From Xanthobacteraceae bacterium (GTDB lineage Bacteria > Pseudomonadota > Alphaproteobacteria > Rhizobiales > Xanthobacteraceae), in the NCBI GenBank assembly GCA_019746355.1, contig JAIESC010000105.1, forward strand, positions 1 through 59,929: a DNA stretch of 59,929 bases. Reading direction: 5' to 3'. Positions 54,689 through 59,929 of the stretch are shown piece by piece. The notes below the pieces were generated by a model. The model saw only the letters and a list, made by a program, of their open reading frames with translations, was not told where the DNA came from and ran no database searches. Each line of letters starts with the position of its first letter. Position 1 is the first letter of the stretch. The translations under genes were made by a program, and so were the position numbers.

Positions 54689-56146
54689 ATGAAGAAGCGA
54701 AGACGGGCTCCGCGGTCAGCGATTTCGGCCAGGCTGAGTGGCCATGTCACGCTCGAAACGCAGCCGGGCGGAAGGGTCTTTGCCCGCTTCGGCCAGTATT
54801 CGGTCGACCTGGGAGCGTTCCACGCCGCCGTCGTGGATCGCGCGCAAAAGCTGCGCGCGGGTCTGCCGTTCGCCGCGTTTTCATCCGGCGGCCGGACCAC
54901 CGACAAGGAGATCGACCGGATTGTTCGGCGGTTGGCCCGGCACGGTCTGCTGGAGTATCGCATCGCTTTACCGGGCAGCGACGCCGACCAGGTCGTCGTC
55001 GAACCGCAGGTGGGCGACTATTGGCCGGTAACGCCGCCGCTCGGCAACGCCGACGTTCTTGTCCTGTCGCGATTTGCCTACATGCGACGGCGCGGCAACG
55101 AGCTCGTGCTGGAGTCGCCGCGCGCCGGCGCGCTGTTCCGGATTTGCGAGCCGGCGATCGCGACCACCATCGCCACGCTGTCGACGCCACGCCAGCTCCG
55201 GCAGCTCCGCCGGGATGATGGTTTTCCGGGAGACGAACTGCTCGCCCTGCTGGTGGATTGCCAGATCCTCTTTCGGATCAAGACGCCCGGCAGCAACAGC
55301 CTGCGGCCGGCCGAGGGCGACCGCAGCCTGGTTCTCTGGGATTTTCACGACCTGCTGTTTCACACCCGCAGCACCGAAGGCCGGCATGCCAACCCGCTGG
55401 GCGGGCTCTATCTGCATTCGGGCATGATGCCTTCGCCGCCGGCGGTTCGGCCGCGCTGGCCCGGAAAGAAGATCGATTTGCGCAAGTCTGCGGGGGGGCA
55501 TTCGCAGGCGATTTCTCCGGTCGCAAGCCTCCTGCGCGAACGTCACTCGACCCGCAGCTTCGACCCGCAGAAACCAATCACGCTCGCCGAGCTTTCACGG
55601 TTTCTCGACAGTACGGCGCGCGTCCTGCCGAGCACGAAAGATGGCAATCGCCTCGGCGGCGCCGGTCAGCCGGAGGCCTACGCCGCCAGGCCCTATCCGT
55701 CGGCGGGCGCGAGCTACGAGCTCGAGCTCTATCTCGCCGTCGACCGATGCGAAGGACTGGCCCGCGGGTTCTATCATTACGACGCCGGCGGACACGCGTT
55801 GATGCCAATCGGCGCCCGCATGCACGAGTTCGAAGCGCTGTTGATGGGCGCCCAAATGGCGATGGACACCCCGGCGGTGCCACAAATCCTGATGACGATC
55901 GCGGCGCGCTTCGGCCGGGTTTCATGGAAGTACAGCTCGCTCGCGTACGCCTTGATTTTGAAAGACGTCGGCGTGCTGACCCAGACGTTCTATCTGATCG
56001 CGACCGAGATGGGTCTCGGCGGCTGCGCGATCGGCAGCACCAATATTGATCTGTTTGCGAAAATGACGGGCATCGACTTCCACGTCGAGGGCGCGGTCGG
56101 GCAGTTCGCGCTGGGTCGCGGCACGACATCAGAGGCTGCCGACTAG
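54689..56146 (+). CDS. SagB-type FMN dehydrogenase
   Basis: 485 residues. A N-terminal half of about 260 residues with a winged-helix-like portion (EIDRIVRRLARHGLLEYRI) precedes the nitroreductase-fold catalytic domain: LRERHSTRSFDPQKPITLAE, YPSAGASYELELYLAVDR, GFYHYDAGGHAL and KYSSLAYALILKDVGVLTQT with MGLGGCAIGS. This is the SagB/McbC family that oxidises thiazolines to thiazoles with FMN. It completes the minimal biosynthetic set. The GTG/ATG start at 54689 has basic residues MKKRRRAPR. Confidence 0.9.
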   Translation: MKKRRRAPRSAISARLSGHVTLETQPGGRVFARFGQYSVDLGAFHAAVVDRAQKLRAGLPFAAFSSGGRTTDKEIDRIVRRLARHGLLEYRIALPGSDADQVVVEPQVGDYWPVTPPLGNADVLVLSRFAYMRRRGNELVLESPRAGALFRICEPAIATTIATLSTPRQLRQLRRDDGFPGDELLALLVDCQILFRIKTPGSNSLRPAEGDRSLVLWDFHDLLFHTRSTEGRHANPLGGLYLHSGMMPSPPAVRPRWPGKKIDLRKSAGGHSQAISPVASLLRERHSTRSFDPQKPITLAELSRFLDSTARVLPSTKDGNRLGGAGQPEAYAARPYPSAGASYELELYLAVDRCEGLARGFYHYDAGGHALMPIGARMHEFEALLMGAQMAMDTPAVPQILMTIAARFGRVSWKYSSLAYALILKDVGVLTQTFYLIATEMGLGGCAIGSTNIDLFAKMTGIDFHVEGAVGQFALGRGTTSEAAD

Positions 56147-56156
56147 GCTCGCGGCT

Positions 56157-56996
56157 TTACCAGGACCATCGCCGTTCTGGCTTGCCGGAAGGCGATGTGG
56201 TGCGTTTGAAGTATCCCACGGCCTTGCGGCTGCGCGTTCCCTCCAGCGCGAACTTGGCGCCCTGAAGGTCGATGCAGAGGACGATCGAGCTGCCGCCCGG
56301 TATCTCGACTGGCCCGGCGAGAATCTGTCCACCCTCGGTCTTCACGCGTTGTGCAGCCGCATCAATATCGCTGACGTTGAAATAATACAGCCAGGAGGGA
56401 ACCGATATCGTCTGGGGCTTGGTCAACATGCCGCCGATGATGTTGCCGGCGGCAGAGAACAGCTGATACGTGCCCGTCGCATCCACGTCGGAGTCCGCCT
56501 TTTGCCAGCCGAATAGCTCGGTGTAGAAGGCCAATGCCGTTTCCCGTTCGGCGGCGAGCAGCTCGTGCCAGCCGACGTGGCCCGCTGCGCCCGGATCGAC
56601 AGGCCGCTCCTGGCCTGGCTTCAGCCACTTGAGCAACGCGAGTCTCGCGGCTTGCGGGTCGGAAAACACGGAAAAGCGGCTGATGTCCGCAACGTTCGTC
56701 GGCGTGACGTGCACGGCCCCACCCAGGCGCTTGATCCGGTCGGTGGCAGCGTCCACGTCGTCGACGCCGACATAGCCGAGCCAGCTCGGCTGTATCTCCA
56801 TTCTCCTTTCGTCTTCGGTCAGCGCTATCAGCCCGCCGACCGCGGCACCGCCAACGGTGAAAAAGGTATAGGGTTTCCCGGGGAGCGGCGCGTCCCACGC
56901 GTCCCAGCCGATGACCTTGGTGTAGAAGGCCTTGGCCGCCGCCACGTCGGTCGTGATCAGCTCGTACCAGACGAAACGGCCATGACTTCCCACCAC
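56157..56996 (-). CDS. two-domain VOC-family protein
   Basis: 279 residues from GTG 56996, chosen because AGGAG lies a few bases upstream; a TTG at 57032 is the other candidate. Two VOC halves: FVWYELITTDVAAAKAFYTKVIGW (about 8-31) and GWHELLAAERETALAFYTELFGW (about 140-162), with metal-ligand-like His/Glu positions only in part. Such proteins bind or modify small hydrophobic molecules. It is convergent with the dehydrogenase gene and not obviously part of the RiPP pathway, though a resistance role cannot be excluded. Confidence 0.85.
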   Translation of the reverse strand: MVGSHGRFVWYELITTDVAAAKAFYTKVIGWDAWDAPLPGKPYTFFTVGGAAVGGLIALTEDERRMEIQPSWLGYVGVDDVDAATDRIKRLGGAVHVTPTNVADISRFSVFSDPQAARLALLKWLKPGQERPVDPGAAGHVGWHELLAAERETALAFYTELFGWQKADSDVDATGTYQLFSAAGNIIGGMLTKPQTISVPSWLYYFNVSDIDAAAQRVKTEGGQILAGPVEIPGGSSIVLCIDLQGAKFALEGTRSRKAVGYFKRTTSPSGKPERRWSW

Positions 56997-57024
56997 GTGT
57001 CCGCTCCTGGGCACTTTTCGGACC

Positions 57025-57230
57025 TCACGCAATGACGTTCTGGCCCTCGATGTCGCCGCCTTCGTTCAAACCTTGGCGAAATGCGTCGGCCACGTGGGCG
57101 TATGACTGGCGCGATTGTCCATTCAGGAATCCGACCACCGGCACCGCCGGCTGCTGCTGCGCAGCCGCCGCGCAAGGCGGCGCGAGAGAGCCGCCCCGGC
57201 AATCCCGGTGATGAAATCGCGTCGTCGCAT
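57025..57230 (-). pseudogene. truncated ABC-type substrate-binding protein
   Basis: ATG 57230 begins MRRRDFITGIAGAALSRRLA; after a shift the frame gives AAAQQQPAVPVVGFLNGQSR then AFRQGLNEGGDIEGQNVIA and a stop at 57025. The pattern matches the start of the TrpX/DUF534-like uncharacterised binding proteins (RREF-x-LLGGAA...AQQ-P...VGFLNG...FRQGL-x-E-x-G-Y-x-EGQNV). Only about 70 of some 330 residues remain, in two frames. Confidence 0.75.
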
Positions 57231-57540
57231 TTGCTTGTCGCTTCCGAAACTGATCCGAACGTACCGATGGGGGCAACCGGCTCAGGATCGGCTCTGCGAT
57301 TATGCCTGCAAATACTGGATTGGGGCGCATTGTCGACTTGAGCACCCGCGCGGCTGGCGTAGTCGGGGTTCGCGCGAGTGCCGCAGCGCACCGGCAATCG
57401 CTCCGTATCGCTCCGTTCCCGCGGGTTGACTCCTGCTCCGCAGGCCCTATAAATGTTCCTGTTTTGTTCTTATGACAGTCGCCGTCGATCGCGGTGGCCG
57501 AAGCGGGAGCAGAATGCGGTGCCCGACAACTGGCATCGCG
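57231..57540. other. intergenic, no gene seen
   Basis: 310 bases. Several short open frames on both strands but none with motif or coding character. It leads into the hairpin element. Confidence 0.4.
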
Positions 57541-57749
57541 TTGGAGCGCCGGGAGGCGCCGGGCCCCTCGCAAGGGCCCCGCGCCCCGGGACCCCCACCC
57601 CCCTCAAAGCCTACGGGTCCCGGAATCTTGGCGCGGACCGGCCGATCGCAAGGCCGGTCGGGGAGCGATCGCAAGCTCCCCGGCGCCTCTCGGCGCTCCA
57701 ACCCCTCTTTATCGAGGGGAAGGAAAAGCTTGCCCCCGCGAAGGCGGGG
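57541..57749. repeat. multi-hairpin palindromic element with shared TCGCAA loops
   Basis: Terminal inverted repeats of 20 bases (57541-57560 and 57682-57701; one mismatch) enclose GGGCCC/GGGCCC (57561-57579, loop CTCGCAA), CCGGGACCC/GGGTCCCGG (57586-57594, 57615-57623), GACCGGCC/GGCCGGTC (57636-57659) and GGGGAGC/GCTCCCC (57660-57681). The last two share the loop GATCGCAA. Outside are CCCCTC/GAGGGG (57702-57719) and CCCCGC/GCGGGG (57734-57749). Confidence 0.85.
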
Positions 57750-57855
57750 AAGGAACGGCGGGCCGACCCGGGCGCCCGAATTCAAAGCCTCGGGACGATG
57801 ACGCGTGAGAAAATGCGGCCTGAGAAAATGTGGAGCGCGGGCCTTGGTGATGCGA

Positions 57856-58662
57856 TCAGGTCCCGACCGCGAGCGGCGCGTGCATCTTGCGCAGCATCGC
57901 GATCACCGACAGTGCGACGTTCTTGCCGGTCTTCGGGTTTTCCGACGGGATGTTCTCGATCGCGAGCGTAAACCGCGCGCTGTCGGAATCGACCTCGATC
58001 GAATGGCAATTCCGCGTCACCGCCGGATCGGCATAGATGTCGATCATGGTGCGGTCCGGCCCGATGCCGGCCAGCGACAGCGCCGCTGCGACGTTGACGT
58101 TTGCGGGAAAGCCCGCGGCCGCCTCACGCGCGGTGCCGCTGAACACGAGCTTTGCGGTGTTGAGCCCTTCGACCGAGATGTTGTTCTTGACGAGATGAGG
58201 CGCGCCGATGAGCCCGATCGGCGGCTTTCGCGTCGTCATCTTCACCGAATGGATCGTGCCTTCGGCCGCGGCGGCCACCGCATCGAGGCCGAGCAGCGCG
58301 CCGGTCGGCACGATGATGCGTCCGCCGTTCGCCCTGGCGAGGTCGATCAGGTCCTGCCGCGGCAGAAGCGCGCCGCAGGACAGCACCATCACCTGCTTCC
58401 CGGCCTCGAGCATCGGCTTGCAGATGCGCTCGATCAGCGAGGCCGGCGCGCACTCGACCGCGAGGTCGGCGTGCTTGGGGAACTCTTCGAGCTCCACCAC
58501 CGGGCAGTCGATCTTCTGTTCCTTCAGCCAGCCGCGCGCCTTGTCGGCGTTGCCGGTGGCGATGCAGGCGAGGCTCAGTCCGGGGAGGCCGTCGGTGAGG
58601 CGCCGTGCCACAGCACGGCCGATCGCGCCGAGGCCGGCGATGGCAACACGGGTCGTTTTCAT
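57856..58662 (-). CDS. nadX: L-aspartate dehydrogenase
   Basis: 268 residues. VAIAGLGAIGRAVARRL at the start is the Rossmann motif, VLSCGALLPRQDLIDLA and IIVPTGALLGLDAVAAAAEG lie in the substrate domain, NVNVAAALSLAGIGPDRT near 190-210 and RNCHSIEVDSDSARFT with the conserved catalytic His near 224. It oxidises aspartate to iminoaspartate with NAD(P), a start of NAD synthesis in place of NadB. No nadA/nadC are adjacent, so use in aspartate catabolism is also possible. Confidence 0.9.
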   Translation of the reverse strand: MKTTRVAIAGLGAIGRAVARRLTDGLPGLSLACIATGNADKARGWLKEQKIDCPVVELEEFPKHADLAVECAPASLIERICKPMLEAGKQVMVLSCGALLPRQDLIDLARANGGRIIVPTGALLGLDAVAAAAEGTIHSVKMTTRKPPIGLIGAPHLVKNNISVEGLNTAKLVFSGTAREAAAGFPANVNVAAALSLAGIGPDRTMIDIYADPAVTRNCHSIEVDSDSARFTLAIENIPSENPKTGKNVALSVIAMLRKMHAPLAVGT

Positions 58663-58784
58663 GGTGCTAGCTTATGCGAAGGCGGGCGGCTGTGCCAATG
58701 TCGGCCGCGCAGGGCTGCTTGACGCTGTGGGGCTTCTGTCGCATGTGTCCGGCAACCCAGCAAATAAACCAGCGGGAGACGCTC

Positions 58785-59762
58785 ATGAGACTGAGATTGA
58801 TGGGTACGATCCTGGCCGGCCTCCTGGCCCTGACGGCGGGTGCCGCGGCGCAGAATTATCCGACCCGCCCGATGACGATGATCATCCCGTTTGCCGCGGG
58901 CGGCCCGACCGACGTGCTCGGCCGCATCGTCGGCGCGCGGATGAGCGAACTGCTCGGCCAGCAGGTGGTGATCGAGAACGTCGGCGGCGCGGGCGGCATG
59001 ACCGGCTCCAAGCGCGTCTCCGACGCGCAGCCGGACGGCTACACCTTCGGCATCGGCACCGTGGGCACCCACGCCCAGGGCCAGACGCTCTACAAGCGTC
59101 CGCTCTACAATTCGCAGACCGACTTCACGCCGGTTGCGCTGCTCGCGCAGGTGCCGATCCTCTTGACCGTCCGCAAGGACCTGCCGGTGAAGGACTTCAA
59201 GGAGTTCGTGGCGTACGCCCAGGCCAACCAGGGCAAGATGCAGTTCGGCTCCGCCGGCGCGGGCTCGGCGACGCATCTCGGCTGCGTGCTGCTCAACTAC
59301 GTCATCAAGACCAACATCACCCACATCCCGTTCCGCGGCACCGGTCCGGCGATGGGCGAGCTGCAGGCCGGCCGCATCGACTTCCTGTGCGAGATCTCCT
59401 CGACCGCGAAGCCGCACGTCGACGGCGGCACGGTCCGGGCGCTGGCGCTGTTCCAGGACAAGCGCTCGCCGGCGCTGCCGGACCTGCCGACCGCGAAAGA
59501 GCAGGGCACCGACGGGCTGATCGCCTACACCTGGAACGCGATCTTCGCGCCGAAGAATACGCCCGCGCCGATCGTCGAGCGGCTGAACAAGGCCGCGGTC
59601 GAGGCGATCAACACGCCGGCGGTGAAGGAGAAGCTCGCGGGGCTTGGCGCCGAGATCGCCACCGGCAACGAGACCACGCCCGCCTATCTCGCCAAGCTCG
59701 TCAAGGACGAGACCGAGAAGTGGGCGGTGCCGATCAAGGCGAGCGGCGTGTCGGTGGACTGA
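58785..59762 (+). CDS. Bug/TctC-family periplasmic solute-binding protein
   Basis: 325 residues from ATG 58785, preceded by GGGAGA. Signal peptide MRLRLMGTILAGLLALTAGA ends at AAAQNYP. The Bug signatures are MIIPFAAGGPTDVLGRIV near 33-50, ENVGGAGGMTGSKRVSDAQPDGY near 66-88 and FRGTGPAMGELQAGRIDFL near 180-200. These proteins bind carboxylates for TctAB-type transport or signalling. It is divergent from nadX and may bind an amino or dicarboxylic acid; this is conjecture. Confidence 0.93.
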   Translation: MRLRLMGTILAGLLALTAGAAAQNYPTRPMTMIIPFAAGGPTDVLGRIVGARMSELLGQQVVIENVGGAGGMTGSKRVSDAQPDGYTFGIGTVGTHAQGQTLYKRPLYNSQTDFTPVALLAQVPILLTVRKDLPVKDFKEFVAYAQANQGKMQFGSAGAGSATHLGCVLLNYVIKTNITHIPFRGTGPAMGELQAGRIDFLCEISSTAKPHVDGGTVRALALFQDKRSPALPDLPTAKEQGTDGLIAYTWNAIFAPKNTPAPIVERLNKAAVEAINTPAVKEKLAGLGAEIATGNETTPAYLAKLVKDETEKWAVPIKASGVSVD

Positions 59763-59790
59763 CCGGCCACTCACCAGACATCACAACGCA

Positions 59791-59824
59791 ACCGGGCGGC
59801 CGTGAGGCCGCCCGGTCTGTTTTT
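59791..59824 (+). terminator. Rho-independent terminator after the Bug protein gene
   Basis: ACCGGGCGGCC (59791-59801), loop GTGA, GGCCGCCCGGT (59806-59816), then CTGTTTTT. An 11-bp GC stem with a T-run on the plus strand, 29 bases after the stop. Confidence 0.92.
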
Positions 59825-59842
59825 ACGCAGGCGAAAGTCCGC

Positions 59843-59929
59843 TCAGGTCTTCCCGAACACGCGCTTGAAGATCGTGTCGACGTGCTTGAAGTGATAGCCG
59901 AGATCGAAGTTCTTCTCGATCTCGGCGGG
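59843..59929 (-). CDS. purB: adenylosuccinate lyase C-terminus (5' part outside window)
   Basis: The last 28 residues read PAEIEKNFDLGYHFKHVDTI then FKRVFGKT before the TGA at 59845-59843. This ending, with the FKHVDTIF-RVFG motif, is that of alphaproteobacterial PurB as I recall it. Purine biosynthesis enzyme; the assignment rests on a short stretch. Confidence 0.65.
   Translation of the reverse strand, partial: PAEIEKNFDLGYHFKHVDTIFKRVFGKT

Noticed and set aside
56157..56996. VOC protein as immunity gene of the RiPP locus
   Set aside because: Opposite strand, convergent and belonging to a widespread family; kept only as a remote possibility.
57453..57971. 172-codon plus-strand ORF over the hairpin element
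   Set aside because: Lies across palindromic repeats and the end of nadX in antisense; Arg/Gly/Pro-rich and without motifs.

Overview
The window is about 60 kb of GC-rich chromosome from an alphaproteobacterium, most likely order Hyphomicrobiales (Rhizobiales) near the Bradyrhizobium/Rhodopseudomonas/Xanthobacteraceae group. The grounds are a complete acpXL-fabZ-fabF-fabF-adh-lpxXL operon for very-long-chain acylation of lipid A, an Omp19-like lipoprotein, a DUF2865 protein, tandem kup genes, psd-pssA, and rhizobial-type palindromic intergenic repeats. Lineage is inferred from gene content; no rRNA or tRNA gene was seen.

Layout. 1-9 kb: DUF2865 protein, EamA exporter, maleylacetoacetate isomerase, a low-GC toxin/antitoxin-like pair inserted in the homogentisate locus, a MarR regulator divergent from hmgA-fahA, DoxX, and a Csp-type copper-storage protein. 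9-13 kb: a tightly coupled operon cysS - GNAT - 35-codon membrane ORF - cimA - exported deaminase. 13-19 kb: VOC and LOG-family proteins, then Atm1-like ABC exporter, psd, pssA, His-tailed ureE and an SDR. 19-23 kb: a FitAB/VapBC-like module whose toxin is frameshifted while antitoxin and palindromic operator are intact, a GST, the Omp19-like inhibitor and mmsA. 23-31 kb: motA/motB-like pair, two kup paralogues, rhodanese and an orphan polyamine-type binding protein. 31-39 kb: asparaginase-like protein, MEDS-domain protein and the VLCFA-lipid A operon. 39-48 kb: RlpA-like protein, copper proteins (DUF2946-like and PCu(A)C), UbiD decarboxylase, TrpF-like protein lacking the usual catalytic Cys, CMD-family protein, FAD reductase, AraC and LuxR regulators. 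48-51 kb: an outer-membrane barrel and two small exported proteins.

The most interesting region is 51.0-57.8 kb. After a stretch of gene debris (frameshifted MFS transporter start, IS5-like transposase tail) lies a compact RiPP locus: a 156-residue precursor with an acidic leader and an 18-Cys core containing tandem 11-residue repeats, a 753-residue cyclodehydratase combining a leader-binding/zinc module with a YcaO domain, and a SagB-type FMN dehydrogenase. This is the minimal machinery for a linear azol(in)e-containing peptide (TOMM/LAP). No dedicated exporter, protease or immunity gene is visible, and the precursor begins with a Tat-like twin-arginine/hydrophobic segment. The locus is bounded on the far side by a VOC gene, a truncated binding-protein pseudogene and a 160-bp multi-hairpin element. 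The window closes with nadX, a Bug/TctC-type binding protein with a strong terminator, and the 3' end of a likely purB.
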